DNA of 64,000 bases from Blastopirellula marina (GTDB taxonomy: Bacteria > Planctomycetota > Planctomycetia > Pirellulales > Pirellulaceae). Where the stretch lies: assembly GCF_002967715.1 (NCBI RefSeq), contig NZ_PUIA01000017.1, positions 456,420 through 520,419 on the forward strand. Direction: 5' to 3'. Both the position numbers and the translations under genes were made by a program. The notes under the pieces are model-generated. The model was not told the DNA's origin and ran no database searches. It was given only the letters and a program-made list of their open reading frames with translations. Of this stretch, positions 42,789 through 51,857 are shown piece by piece (the first letter of the stretch is position 1; each line of letters opens with the position of its first letter).

Positions 42789-43859
42789 CTACGGTGCGAT
42801 GAATTCGTCGCTGAATCGACGGACGAACGCAGGATCGATTTCCGATCCTTCCTCTTCACCAAAGTAATAGACATTCGAGTCAGAGATATGGCGGTCGGCC
42901 ACATGGGCAAACAGGTAGGCGGCCGCCGCGGCGCGAATGTTATCGACCATGTCTTCCCACTTGGTTTCGCCGCGCTTCTCCTCCAGGATTTTCATCAGGT
43001 GAATGCCAAACTTGGTTTGAATTGGTCCGACAAGTTCACCCACCGGGCGGGCAAACGTGGCTTCATGAATCCGCGGATCGAGAGGACCGCTATGCTGGAT
43101 CCAGCCCATGTCCCCGCCATCGGCGGCACTAGGTGCTTGGGAATACTGCTTGACCGCGTCCTCGAACGAGATCTCCCCTTGCTGGATTCGATCGCGCAGA
43201 AAGACCGCTTCGCGGAAAGCAACATCCCAATCGAACTTCTCAAAGTCTTCCGGATTACCGAAATAGACTTGCGAAACGCGCCGGGTCGTCCCGTCGAATC
43301 GTTCGTAGTTCCGTTCGTAGTAGCGACGCAGATTCGCCTCGGTCAGGTAACTTTCCAAGTAACGCATCCAGGCGATCTTCCACGCCAGGTTGCGTCGCAG
43401 CATGGCCTGATCGACCTTGCCGGTCGCGAGGAACTCGTCGAGGGACTGCCCCCGTGCCGCGAGAGACTGCTTGACCTCGGAAACAGCCAAGTCGATCTCT
43501 TGTTCCGATGCGCGGAACTCGGTCGTTTGCAGGTAGGAAAGGATCACTTGTCGACGTACCAGCTGCGACATCACCGTCGAGCGATACACCTGTAGCGAGG
43601 CCTCCGGCAGATCATCGAATACGTTCAGGCGCTGCAGGTAGCGTTCGATCTCTACGTCGTAAATCGGCACGTCGTCTACACTGGCCACAACCATCGCCCC
43701 GGTCGCGGGATGGATGAGGGTTTCTTCTGGCAAGTAAGGGCCTAGCGTAGACTCGAGATCGCTCGACAGGCTCCATTCGTTCGCAGCTTCCGGCAAAACG
43801 ATCAAGCAGATCATCACCAGAATGAACGTCGGCGATCCGATCCAGGGTTTTGACGACAT
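42789..43859 (-). CDS. Peptidylprolyl isomerase, parvulin type (SurA-like)
   Basis: The 356-residue protein has a signal peptide or membrane anchor (PTFILVMICLIVLPEAAN), a SurA-N-like helical chaperone region with VASVDDVPIYDVEIERYLQRL and TVMSQLVRRQVILSYLQ, and a parvulin domain in which GGDMGWIQHSGPLDPRIHEATFARPVGELVGPIQTKFGIHLMKILEEK is clear. The C-terminal tail is acidic. It is likely to be periplasmic and to help fold outer-membrane or secreted proteins. The next minus-strand gene lies 73 bases upstream. Confidence 0.9.
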   Translation of the reverse strand: MSSKPWIGSPTFILVMICLIVLPEAANEWSLSSDLESTLGPYLPEETLIHPATGAMVVASVDDVPIYDVEIERYLQRLNVFDDLPEASLQVYRSTVMSQLVRRQVILSYLQTTEFRASEQEIDLAVSEVKQSLAARGQSLDEFLATGKVDQAMLRRNLAWKIAWMRYLESYLTEANLRRYYERNYERFDGTTRRVSQVYFGNPEDFEKFDWDVAFREAVFLRDRIQQGEISFEDAVKQYSQAPSAADGGDMGWIQHSGPLDPRIHEATFARPVGELVGPIQTKFGIHLMKILEEKRGETKWEDMVDNIRAAAAAYLFAHVADRHISDSNVYYFGEEEGSEIDPAFVRRFSDEFIAP

Positions 43860-43932
43860 GGCTTGCTCTCAATTCTTTCGGTTTCCAGAACCGTACGTGG
43901 GGGACGCCCCGCCTGTATGGCTTCCCGCGAAA

Positions 43933-45228
43933 CTACGGCAATGGAATATCGGTCAGCTCAAACGATACCGGCAGCGAAATAATCGAAGCCGGAGATCGAT
44001 ACACGAATTGGAAATCGCCTACTTCTCGTTCCAGGACAAACTTGTAAGACATGCCGACGGTATCGACGTCGCGGTAGGTTTCTTCAAACCCGGCGATATC
44101 GATACGTTCCCCGTCGGGGCCCTGCAAATATGCTTCGTTGTTGTAGACCCAGCCACGATGCGATTCGAGCGCGCCTTGCTCGTTCAACAATCGCAGCAGG
44201 ATGCTTGCCTCCCAAATGTCGCCGTTGCGTCGGAATGCTTCCAACACAACTTCAATCGTGCCGCGCGTGTCCTTCACGTTCCGCGCGGTCTCTAACTTGT
44301 CGAACGTGAACGTTTCGATGCGGCCGGGCATCAACGCCACCATGTCCCCTTTAAGCTTGGCGATCTTCTGCGAATCTCGCTTAACGCCAGACAGGGGCAG
44401 TTGAATGTCGACGGCCGAAACGCCTTGCAAGACTTCCGTATCGAGCGAACCCATCTGTTCATCCGCAATCAGGCTCTTGCCGTTTTCGTCTTCGATCTTC
44501 AATTGATCCAGCGGTAACTTGATGACAATCGGTTCGACGCGAGGTTCCCAGGCAACCTGCAAATTCAAGAACGTCCCACGCTGGTCGGTGCTCGCAAGAT
44601 TCAGATACGATTCGACACGTGTTGGTTCGAAGCGAAAGATCTCGCTCGTTCGCACCAAAGGGTTCGTCTTGTTTGCTGGGGACTGCCGCGCGACAAAGGC
44701 CAGCACGTTGGGCTGCCCGGCGTAGTGATATGCCTCGAGGTTGGCCTTGCTGAACAACTCTTCCACCGCTTCCCAAAAGGGAACGTCTTTCCAGTCGACG
44801 CTGACCTTGGTGGTGTCGGCCCGCTGACCAAAGTTCTGGCGATAGTCGACCAGCTTGTTCTCGGTCTGCTCTTGAATGGCCCCCAAGATATCGGCCAGAG
44901 GTTTATCCTGCACCGAAAGCGTGATGTGCGATGCCTTGGCAGCGCTGTCGGCACGGGCCTTTTCCAGAATGGTACGAATCCGCTGCAGCCGCGCTTTTGT
45001 CTCGGCCGAAGTGTTGGGTTTGACCTGCGGCAGATACTCGATGGCCGGATGCCCGAGCTCGATAATTTCTCGCTCAGCGCGCTGGCGATCTTCAAGCGTG
45101 TCAGAATCTAAACGTCGTGCCCAAGCTTTCACTTGGTCCGACAATGTAGGCTCTGCATCTTGTGCGTAGAGAGGTACCGCGAGCGCAAGCACGAGGCCCA
45201 CCCACATAATGGTTCGAAGCGCGTCCAT
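43933..45228 (-). CDS. Secreted protein with STN/secretin-N-like region
   Basis: I use the ATG at 45228 (431 residues), which gives a clean signal peptide ending at PLYAQD; the longer GTG start at 45282 would put 18 residues before it. After the signal comes a short HEAT-like segment (DTLEDRQRAEREIIELG and IEYLPQVKP). Then ITLSVQDKPLADILGAIQEQT to VSVDWKDVPFWEAVEELFSKANL, which has the shape of an STN or secretin N0-type domain. A beta-rich C-terminal part follows. The function is unknown; similar proteins are common in planctomycetes. Confidence 0.72.
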   Translation of the reverse strand: MDALRTIMWVGLVLALAVPLYAQDAEPTLSDQVKAWARRLDSDTLEDRQRAEREIIELGHPAIEYLPQVKPNTSAETKARLQRIRTILEKARADSAAKASHITLSVQDKPLADILGAIQEQTENKLVDYRQNFGQRADTTKVSVDWKDVPFWEAVEELFSKANLEAYHYAGQPNVLAFVARQSPANKTNPLVRTSEIFRFEPTRVESYLNLASTDQRGTFLNLQVAWEPRVEPIVIKLPLDQLKIEDENGKSLIADEQMGSLDTEVLQGVSAVDIQLPLSGVKRDSQKIAKLKGDMVALMPGRIETFTFDKLETARNVKDTRGTIEVVLEAFRRNGDIWEASILLRLLNEQGALESHRGWVYNNEAYLQGPDGERIDIAGFEETYRDVDTVGMSYKFVLEREVGDFQFVYRSPASIISLPVSFELTDIPLP

Positions 45229-45421
45229 GAATAGGGTTAGGAATTTCTTCCAGAAAAGGTCTGTTTGAGATGAGGTGAGCACTCATTCTAGGGATTGTGG
45301 CGACAACTTTCCAGCGAAATCTTAGAAAGCTACCCCCTCTTTTGCAGGGGTTTCGTCTCGCACGTAACCTACGCTTGTAGGGTATTTACAATTCCCCTGT
45401 TTATCAATACCGGGTTCGGAC

Positions 45422-46540
45422 ATGAAGCTCCCACGACTTGCCCTGCTGAGCATATTGTCGATTTGGCTAACGACCTGCCAGCTGCTGACGGCGGAAATCG
45501 TCGGCCAGCAGGCGACTTACCCCGTGATGATCCAGCTTGATCTGCAGGACGAAACGATCCAGGCCACGCCGGTGCTTGCCACACAGCAGCGGGTCATCAT
45601 GCTTGGCCGCGATGGTCGGATGTGGGACTTCGCACCGCAGAATGCCTCCAACTTCACGCAGCTAGCAACCCCGTTTCGTCCGCTGCGGCAGAATGAAATG
45701 CGGGGAGATCTGCTGGCAGAATTCGGCAACGGCTACGATGTCACCGGAACCGGCAACTACCTGGTGGTGCATCCGGCCGGCCAGAAAGACGCGTGGGCCA
45801 ATCAGTTTGAATCGCTCTTTCGATCGTTCCAGCAATACTTCGCTGCCCGCGGCATCCATTTGCAGCGAAACGAGTTCCCCCTGGTCGCCGTCGTCTTCCC
45901 TGACTTTAAGTCGTACCAAAAATACGCTGCCCAGGACGGCATGCGGGTTTCGCCTGGCGTGGTTGGTTATTACTCGGGCGAAACCAATCGCGTGGCCTTG
46001 TACGACATCACCCACGGCCATCACGACAATCCACTATGGGCCGAGAACATGGCCACCATCATTCACGAGGCAACCCATCAAACGGCATTCAACACCGGCG
46101 TGCACAGCCGCTATGCCCAGCAGCCCAAGTGGCTGGTTGAAGGACTGGCAACGATGTTCGAAGCACCCGGCGTGTGGGACTCGCGCAACAACCCGAACTT
46201 CCGAGACCGCGTCAACAAAACGCGCATGCTCGAGTTCCTCGAATACACCAAGACGCAGCGCGCCGCCGATTCGCTGGCCAGGTTCGTAGCGACCGACGAT
46301 GCCTACTATAAGCGGCCATCAACTGCATACGGCGAAGGGTGGGCAATGGTCTTCTACTTAATCGAAACGCGGCCCCGCGAATTCGCCGCCTACGTTCGCA
46401 CCGTCGCGGCCCGTTCGGCCGAAGATGTCTACACGGCGGAAGATCGCGTGCGCGACTTCCAAGATGCGTTCGGCAGCGACCTCGCCCAGATGGAAGCGTA
46501 CTTCCTACGTTACATTAGTGACTTGCCGAACAAGATGTAA
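45422..46540 (+). CDS. DUF1570 domain-containing secreted protein with HExxH motif
   Basis: The 372-residue protein has a signal peptide (residues 1-24). The DUF1570-type region shows NYLVVHPAGQKDAWANQFESLF, then PLVAVVFPDFKSYQKYAAQDG, a YDITHGHHDNPL turn and then the putative zinc site HEATH at residues 215-219 in TIIHEATHQTAFNTGVHSR, followed by PKWLVEGLATMFEAPGVW, where the Glu in LVEG is a likely third ligand. It looks like a gluzincin-type metallopeptidase. It is divergent from the STN-like gene. Confidence 0.88.
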   Translation: MKLPRLALLSILSIWLTTCQLLTAEIVGQQATYPVMIQLDLQDETIQATPVLATQQRVIMLGRDGRMWDFAPQNASNFTQLATPFRPLRQNEMRGDLLAEFGNGYDVTGTGNYLVVHPAGQKDAWANQFESLFRSFQQYFAARGIHLQRNEFPLVAVVFPDFKSYQKYAAQDGMRVSPGVVGYYSGETNRVALYDITHGHHDNPLWAENMATIIHEATHQTAFNTGVHSRYAQQPKWLVEGLATMFEAPGVWDSRNNPNFRDRVNKTRMLEFLEYTKTQRAADSLARFVATDDAYYKRPSTAYGEGWAMVFYLIETRPREFAAYVRTVAARSAEDVYTAEDRVRDFQDAFGSDLAQMEAYFLRYISDLPNKM

Positions 46541-46545
46541 GCCAT

Positions 46546-46809
46546 CTAAGAAAGGGAATGATGGCAACATAAGTCTGGGTAGTACTGACTCCCCAGGCGG
46601 GTTTCGATCACGATCAGCGGCATATAAAGCAAACAGCACACCATGTGCGAACTCACCCGTCCCTCGCTTGTCGGCTCGACGAAGTAGTAAACCTCGGAGT
46701 CTTGCAAAGCCGCTTGTTCGATCCCCTGACGCGAGAGAACCGCGTACGAGCCGACGTAGAAGGCCAGCAGTACGAGCGTGATGGTTAACAAATTCTGATT
46801 GGGGGTCAT
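46546..46809 (-). CDS. Small membrane protein of unknown function
   Basis: The 87-residue protein has an N-terminal hydrophobic helix (LLTITLVLLAFYVGSYAVL), a short polar loop, and a second hydrophobic part MVCCLLYMPLIVIET. Cys pairs CC occur twice. The start overlaps the stop of the upstream gene by 4 bases (ATGA), so it belongs with that membrane protein. Small orphan membrane proteins of this kind are frequent in planctomycetes. Confidence 0.6.
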   Translation of the reverse strand: MTPNQNLLTITLVLLAFYVGSYAVLSRQGIEQAALQDSEVYYFVEPTSEGRVSSHMVCCLLYMPLIVIETRLGSQYYPDLCCHHSLS

Positions 46810-47615
46810 GGGTTGCGCTCCTCCATCGTCGATTCATCGACGTTGGTCTCGAAGATCATCTGTTCACCGGAATTGAGGGCATCCAGGTAGAGCAAGACGG
46901 TTGTCCAAACGATGGCAAGATTGGTCAAATAGAACTGAACACGATCTTCAGTCCGGTCCGGGTAGTACTGCAGGGTCTCGCACGCCAGGTAGTCGAAGGA
47001 AGGAATCAAGATCGTAATCAGCAGAGCAATGCCTTGAACAACCTTGCGCGGCAGACCAGGCCGCGCAAGCAGTATCATTCCTATGGCGGCGGTCCCCAAC
47101 CCGAGTAGTCCCGAGCTAATGAGAATGTAGTACATCACCTTCCACAGCGCTCGCGGTGTCGCATCGAGGTTACCCAACAAGTCGACGACGAAGAATCCGA
47201 ATCCCAAGCAAGCCATGCCGACCAGCAGTTCCCAAAAGCGAAACTGAACTCGCAATAACGCCCATTGGGGTATTTGACCTAAAACGACAACGCCGATGCC
47301 AGCAAACAGGCATGTAAACACAACGGTCCAAAGCAAGGATGGGATTGCGACGGAAGGCGTGGAGGGATTTACCATCAAGATCCCCAGAATGAACCCTGCG
47401 GACACCATCCACAGCAACCGGCTCCAGATCGGCCCCTTCCCCAATGCCAGCCAGAAACTCGCCATGGCAACTTGCGACCACAGCAGAAGTGGATAGATAA
47501 AGAACGCCACAATGGCTAGAAAGGCGTGACCAACCAGAATCCACTTCAGCTTGAAGCGCGGGCCGGCCTGAACATTGGTATCAGGCTCGCGTATCGGATT
47601 CTCTTTCGTTTTCAT
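46806..47615 (-). CDS. Polytopic membrane protein of unknown function (family member 1)
   Basis: The 269-residue protein has about eight hydrophobic segments and a polar N-terminus (KENPIREPDTNVQAG). In the middle, QFRFWELLVGMACLGFGFFVVDLL carries a motif F-x-L/F-W-E that recurs in three more membrane proteins of this region (47680, 51858 and 52706). Together with the small gene downstream it makes a two-gene unit. No transport or enzyme motif is recognised. Confidence 0.7.
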   Translation of the reverse strand: MKTKENPIREPDTNVQAGPRFKLKWILVGHAFLAIVAFFIYPLLLWSQVAMASFWLALGKGPIWSRLLWMVSAGFILGILMVNPSTPSVAIPSLLWTVVFTCLFAGIGVVVLGQIPQWALLRVQFRFWELLVGMACLGFGFFVVDLLGNLDATPRALWKVMYYILISSGLLGLGTAAIGMILLARPGLPRKVVQGIALLITILIPSFDYLACETLQYYPDRTEDRVQFYLTNLAIVWTTVLLYLDALNSGEQMIFETNVDESTMEERNP

Positions 47616-47679
47616 CGACCACCCCGATCACTGCTTGGTGCCAGAGTAGTCTACTCCCGAAACGAATTCCTGGCGCGAA

Positions 47680-48573
47680 TCAGGTCAACTCTTTCTCGGT
47701 TGCTTCGTCTCGGAAGTAGCCATCTTTGTCCATTGGATAGGCAACCAACATCACAAAGATGATTCCAATGACATGCATGATGTACAAAAAAAAGAAGATG
47801 GTGCCCATGGTCGACGAATCCTTATTCATCAGCAGCACACCAATCACACAACAGACGGTCCACTCGACAAGTGGCATTAGCAAGAACTGCGAGACGATCG
47901 CAACGTTCCATAGTTCATCAAATCGCAGCGGCTTCGGGATAAAGAACGGACAGCAAGCCAGAACGACATTCAGCGCGATACATGCGGAACTTGTCACGAT
48001 CACAAAGATTCCGAATCGATTGAGATAATCGGGTGGGATGTTGGCCAATCGACAGTAGGTAAACACCAAACTCAACGCCAGCATCCAACCTCCCACTTCC
48101 CAAAGTCCGAACTGCATGCTGGGGATCGGAACGTTGCAGAGCAACTTGAGAATCATGTTCGCCAGATAGCCTATTAGAATTGAACTACCCAGCACAAGGA
48201 GAATCATGAACGAAAAAGGCGTATATTCTTCCGAGAACAGAAGGGTTGGCAAGAGGTAGGCGACGATAACGATAATACGCAGCCATAAGTTCTCGCGGCC
48301 GATGACCAGCCAAACGCCGAGCACACCCGCCCCTAAAACGGCGAACGGTGCTACAAACGAACTACCCACGGCAACAAGTGTCAGCCACAGCAGGATCCGC
48401 AGCGACTTACCCCACACTCGCATGCCTAGCTGTGCAGCATTCGGTAGCTGTTTCGGCGCAGGCACATCGCGAGCATACCACGCTTCAAGCTCACGACCAG
48501 AAAGTCTGGCAGGATGCTTTTGGGGAAGGTCGGAATGAGAGGGCGTATCGGTCACGTGGCTTTGCGAAGGCAA
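47680..48573 (-). CDS. Polytopic membrane protein of unknown function (family member 2)
   Basis: The 297-residue protein begins with a polar segment (about 55 residues, LSGRELEAWYARDVPAP) and then has about seven hydrophobic helices. The shared motif is in MQFGLWEVGGWMLALSLVFTYCRLANIPP. It ends in a charged tail (DEATEKELT). It is not close to the next gene (64 bases to the start of member 1). Function unknown. Confidence 0.7.
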   Translation of the reverse strand: MPSQSHVTDTPSHSDLPQKHPARLSGRELEAWYARDVPAPKQLPNAAQLGMRVWGKSLRILLWLTLVAVGSSFVAPFAVLGAGVLGVWLVIGRENLWLRIIVIVAYLLPTLLFSEEYTPFSFMILLVLGSSILIGYLANMILKLLCNVPIPSMQFGLWEVGGWMLALSLVFTYCRLANIPPDYLNRFGIFVIVTSSACIALNVVLACCPFFIPKPLRFDELWNVAIVSQFLLMPLVEWTVCCVIGVLLMNKDSSTMGTIFFFLYIMHVIGIIFVMLVAYPMDKDGYFRDEATEKELT

Positions 48574-48639
48574 GGGAATCGTCGGGAAAGCGGGTGATCA
48601 TAGCACTCTCAATCGGCAGATGCATCTTTATTTCGCCGC

Positions 48640-49437
48640 TCACTTCTCAAGCTTCTCCGATCCCTGCTCGAGTTCCGCCTGTTCGCGTTGTGCTTGCAGC
48701 GTCTTATCGACCGCCTTGTGATGGTCCCAATTGCCGCGGGAACCCGCGCGGCGTTCGTCCAGGTTCATCAGCACATCGCGTTGTCCGTACAGAATGACCG
48801 TATCGCCTGCTTGCAGCCTCGTATGACCGCGGGGGATGCCAATGTAGTCGGCACCGGGGCGTTCAATTCCCAGGACCAGCACCCCTTCTTCTGAAAGACG
48901 CAGGCCGGCCAGGTCGCGTTCGACGAGCCAGTCGGTTTCTTCCACGACCATCTCGATCACCATGAACCCGTGCCCCAGGTGAAGCAAGCTCTGGTAGTCG
49001 GCCACTTCCAAATCGGTCCACCGCCGCAGCGCCCACTCGACCAGGTTATTCAAGCGATGATCGACCCACTGGCTACGGCTGACGAACCACAGAATCATCA
49101 GCCCGAGACCCAGGATGCCGAAGTTCACCCATACGTTCACCGTGTTTTCGTCGCGGGTATTGATGAACGAAAGCATCAGCGAGCTCATCGCGGTGACAAT
49201 CCCGGCGTTCCCCAATAGCATCAGCATCATGATGATCTTTCGCCGGACCGGGTGCTGCGTCACCTTGTCCGATTCCGAGGTGGTGAAGCCTGCCCCGGTA
49301 AATGCCGATCGCGCTTGAAACTGAGCCAACTGGTGCGAGATCCCCGTCAGCACCAATGCCATGGTCGCAATGCGAACGACCATCAGCGACATGAGAATGA
49401 CCATAAATAGAGAGAAGATGGGTATTAACGACGCCAT
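48640..49437 (-). CDS. Membrane protein with TrkH-like loop and C-terminal TrkA-C (RCK_C) domain
   Basis: The 265-residue protein has three membrane helices (about 5-30, 70-95 and 100-122). Between the first and second lies SAFTGAGFTTSESDKVTQHPVRRKIIMMLMLLGNAGIV, where TGAGFTT resembles the selectivity loop of TrkH/KtrB and the downstream helix begins with the family's RRKIIM pattern. The C-terminal soluble part matches a TrkA-C domain: DLAGLRLSEEGVLVLGIERPG and HTRLQAGDTVILYGQRDVLM. A K+-linked role is possible. It is far smaller than TrkH, with one of the usual four pore repeats, so an ordinary channel is unlikely unless it is multimeric. Confidence 0.75.
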   Translation of the reverse strand: MASLIPIFSLFMVILMSLMVVRIATMALVLTGISHQLAQFQARSAFTGAGFTTSESDKVTQHPVRRKIIMMLMLLGNAGIVTAMSSLMLSFINTRDENTVNVWVNFGILGLGLMILWFVSRSQWVDHRLNNLVEWALRRWTDLEVADYQSLLHLGHGFMVIEMVVEETDWLVERDLAGLRLSEEGVLVLGIERPGADYIGIPRGHTRLQAGDTVILYGQRDVLMNLDERRAGSRGNWDHHKAVDKTLQAQREQAELEQGSEKLEK

Positions 49438-49603
49438 GAGACCGCAAGTTTCCCCGGAAAGCGTTTGGATTAGGTTATCGAATCTATGATAACCCAGTCG
49501 TGCAAGTCACGCGCCGAAGTTCTACCACAACAATATTTACGCCCACCGGACGAAACACTGGGTAGAATGCCGTATCGGACCTCGATCCACAATTAAGCTC
49601 CCC

Positions 49604-49930
49604 ATGTTCGACCAAGACGACTACCAGGAACACGACGCCGCCTATGACTTGGGCCGCTATCTGTACACCGTCTTGTATGCGTTTGTCGCCGGGCACTTCC
49701 TCACACCCCACACGCTCGGCCAACAGATCGCCCGCCTGACGGCGATACCATCGATGGTGCTGGGCCTGGCTGCGATAGGCTTGCTGTTTTGGTTTCCACC
49801 ATCCTTCGCCCTGCAAGGCGTTGCTTGCGTGGGAGGACTACTCTGGTTTTGCTACACGACCTGGGCCGCCTACGTCGTCGAGCAGGCGTACGTGAAAGAT
49901 CTGGAAAAAGCCCAACACGAAGAGTGGTAG
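49604..49930 (+). CDS. Small membrane protein of unknown function
   Basis: The 108-residue protein begins with an acidic stretch (FDQDDYQEHDAAYDLG), followed by two or three hydrophobic helices (IPSMVLGLAAIGLLFWF and LQGVACVGGLLWFCYTTW), and ends in a charged tail. It is divergent from the TrkH-like gene (166 bases between starts). I recognise no family. Confidence 0.6.
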   Translation: MFDQDDYQEHDAAYDLGRYLYTVLYAFVAGHFLTPHTLGQQIARLTAIPSMVLGLAAIGLLFWFPPSFALQGVACVGGLLWFCYTTWAAYVVEQAYVKDLEKAQHEEW

Positions 49931-49963
49931 CCACGCCAAAGAAGAGGTGTCTTGAACCAATGC

Positions 49964-50815
49964 TCAAGAGGTCGCGCCGTAGGCAATTCCGTTGACGTGC
50001 TCGGGGGCGCGGAACAACTCTTGCCAGTGGATGGCATCTTCTGAGATCAACACGCGTCCCTTCCAGGCCGAGCCCAGATAGAGCCCGTCACCGTAGGTGC
50101 AGCTTTCCGGAGCGTTCTCGTTTTCAACGCGACGCCACGATCTGCCATCGGCGGAAAAGTAGGTCGCCCCTAGACCGACGCCCACGAACTGTTGGCCGGT
50201 CCAAAGCAGCGAGTTGATGTGCTCCCCTTCTCGGCCCACCTCGCGACTAGTCCACACCAGGCCGTCCTCGCTGGTCATACGCAGCCCGTGCAAGCCTGCT
50301 CCGACATAGACTCCGTTGCCGTACGCGATGTCGATGAACGTATCGAGCTCCGGAAGCGCTTCGGCATCTTTCCACTCGGTGCCGTCCTTACTGACAGCAA
50401 CGCGCCCTTTGACCCCCACGGCGACGAATTGATCGTTGCCATACGCTACTCGCAGCAAGAGAGGCTGCTTGTCGAACTTGGTCGGCCCTTCCCAGTGGGT
50501 ACCGTCCTTACTGATCATGACCGTTGTCCAATGGCCATCGGTGTTGCCGCCCACTAAGAGATAGCGATCGGCTCCATAGGCGATGTCATACATTCGCCCG
50601 TCGACTTCATGTTCGCTTTGCTGCTCCCAGTTCATGCCATCGGGGGAAGAAAAGAAAAGCATCTTCCCACCGTAGGTCGCGAATGTCAGGAAACTTCCCT
50701 TGGCGAACTCGCATCCTCGAAAGTAATAGTTGTTCTTTTCGACGATCGGTTCAGACCAGGTCCGGCCATCGGACGATGCGATTCGCAGACCCTGTTGTCC
50801 GTACGCAATAAACAT
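49964..50815 (-). CDS. Seven-bladed beta-propeller protein (BNR/YCF48-like)
   Basis: The 283-residue protein consists of seven repeats of about 40 residues. Each ends in S-x-D-G-x2-W: SSDGRTW, SSPDGMNW, SKDGTHW, SKDGTEW, SEDGLVW, SADGRSW and SEDAIHW. A typical unit also has AYGNDQFVAVG-type strands. The N-terminal start (MFIAYGQQG) and the C-terminal end (VNGIAYGATS) would close the last blade, as in a velcro-type propeller. There is no signal peptide or catalytic residue pattern, so it is probably a cytoplasmic or non-classically exported binding protein. Confidence 0.78.
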   Translation of the reverse strand: MFIAYGQQGLRIASSDGRTWSEPIVEKNNYYFRGCEFAKGSFLTFATYGGKMLFFSSPDGMNWEQQSEHEVDGRMYDIAYGADRYLLVGGNTDGHWTTVMISKDGTHWEGPTKFDKQPLLLRVAYGNDQFVAVGVKGRVAVSKDGTEWKDAEALPELDTFIDIAYGNGVYVGAGLHGLRMTSEDGLVWTSREVGREGEHINSLLWTGQQFVGVGLGATYFSADGRSWRRVENENAPESCTYGDGLYLGSAWKGRVLISEDAIHWQELFRAPEHVNGIAYGATS

Positions 50816-50943
50816 GGAAAAGCTGCCTGGGGGTAGGAAGGGGTGAGAGGCCTTTCCTATTGTAGTCCCCGCGGCAGCTCATTAAATCCGGCGTTTGCCC
50901 GGGCCGGCAGTCGATATTTCGTACGGTGATTGGCTGGGGGAGA

Positions 50944-51381
50944 TTACTCCTCGCTCGATTCTGCTTTGGCTAAACGCCCAGAGAGGTGATCTGGCTGGCT
51001 TAACTCGTTCCGCTGTTCTATCGGAAACATGTTTCGCTCCATCACTTCTGGATCGTAGGTAGTCCAGGTTTCACGCACGTTATCGGCGTAAACCTTGCGG
51101 TGGACGTTCATATCGCGCCAGTGGCAGATGAACTGGTCTTGGTTCCACGACTTGCGAGGAAGCTGATCGTCCGTCTTCAGCAGCCGCCAGGCGCGGACCT
51201 GAAATCGCTGGGATGCACTATCCCATTGGTAGAAAATGAGTTGATTGATTACGAGCCGACCTTGCAGGTCGTACAAGTGATTGATTTCCACGAGATCGAC
51301 ACGGTCGACCACATGGGTTTCGACAGGGGAAGCCCCCATCGACGCCATCGTTAAGATGGACGCGACTACGAACGAGGTCAT
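50944..51381 (-). CDS. Putative secreted protein of unknown function
   Basis: I use the ATG at 51381 (145 residues), which has GGGAG about 9 bases upstream and a short signal-like N-terminus MTSFVVASILTMASMG; a longer frame adds 44 residues that look non-coding. The mature part is strand-rich with many aromatic residues, for example NQLIFYQWDS and FQVRAWRLLKTDDQLPRKSWNQDQFICHWRD. The function is unknown; nothing similar comes to mind. Confidence 0.6.
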   Translation of the reverse strand: MTSFVVASILTMASMGASPVETHVVDRVDLVEINHLYDLQGRLVINQLIFYQWDSASQRFQVRAWRLLKTDDQLPRKSWNQDQFICHWRDMNVHRKVYADNVRETWTTYDPEVMERNMFPIEQRNELSQPDHLSGRLAKAESSEE

Positions 51382-51857
51382 GCTCGTCTCCCTAGTACCA
51401 GTCGTTGGAAATGGAGAGTTCCGCGATCCTTCTGCGGAGCTACGGTGCGCAGGGTTTTCGTTCGCATTCCGGAATGCTGAAAAACTCGGTACGCGAAATA
51501 CGTGCCAAAACACGGTGTTGGTTCCCGCGAACCGACCGTAACCCTAAAAGCTGGTTGACTTTTAAAAAAGCGAAACCAAGCCGGATCACAGGCCGCTGAC
51601 GGGGTACAACATTAACAATGCTCAAGCGAGGTGCACGTACCTTTATGGATGCTTATTTCTTCAACAAGTTCGCTGGGCGTTCATTTTATGCGTTTGATTC
51701 AATCCCTACGCCGAAACCAACTCGCCCCAAACCCCCACAACTCACAACAAGATAAATAGACCTAACTGGGTGAAATGACGCGTATTTGGTAAGGAGCCAG
51801 CCCAGGCGATACGATAGAAGTGCTTTTCGTCGATCAACTTAGGGGGATTCAAGTCGC
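51382..51857. other. 476-base intergenic region, no gene seen
   Basis: The region separates a minus-strand gene from a plus-strand membrane pair, so it must hold both promoters. TTGACT at 51555-51560 could be a -35 box, but no matching -10 box is evident 16-18 bases later. The plus-strand gene has a strong AGGGGGA at 51841-51847. No tRNA, hairpin with T tract or coding frame is supported. Confidence 0.35.
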
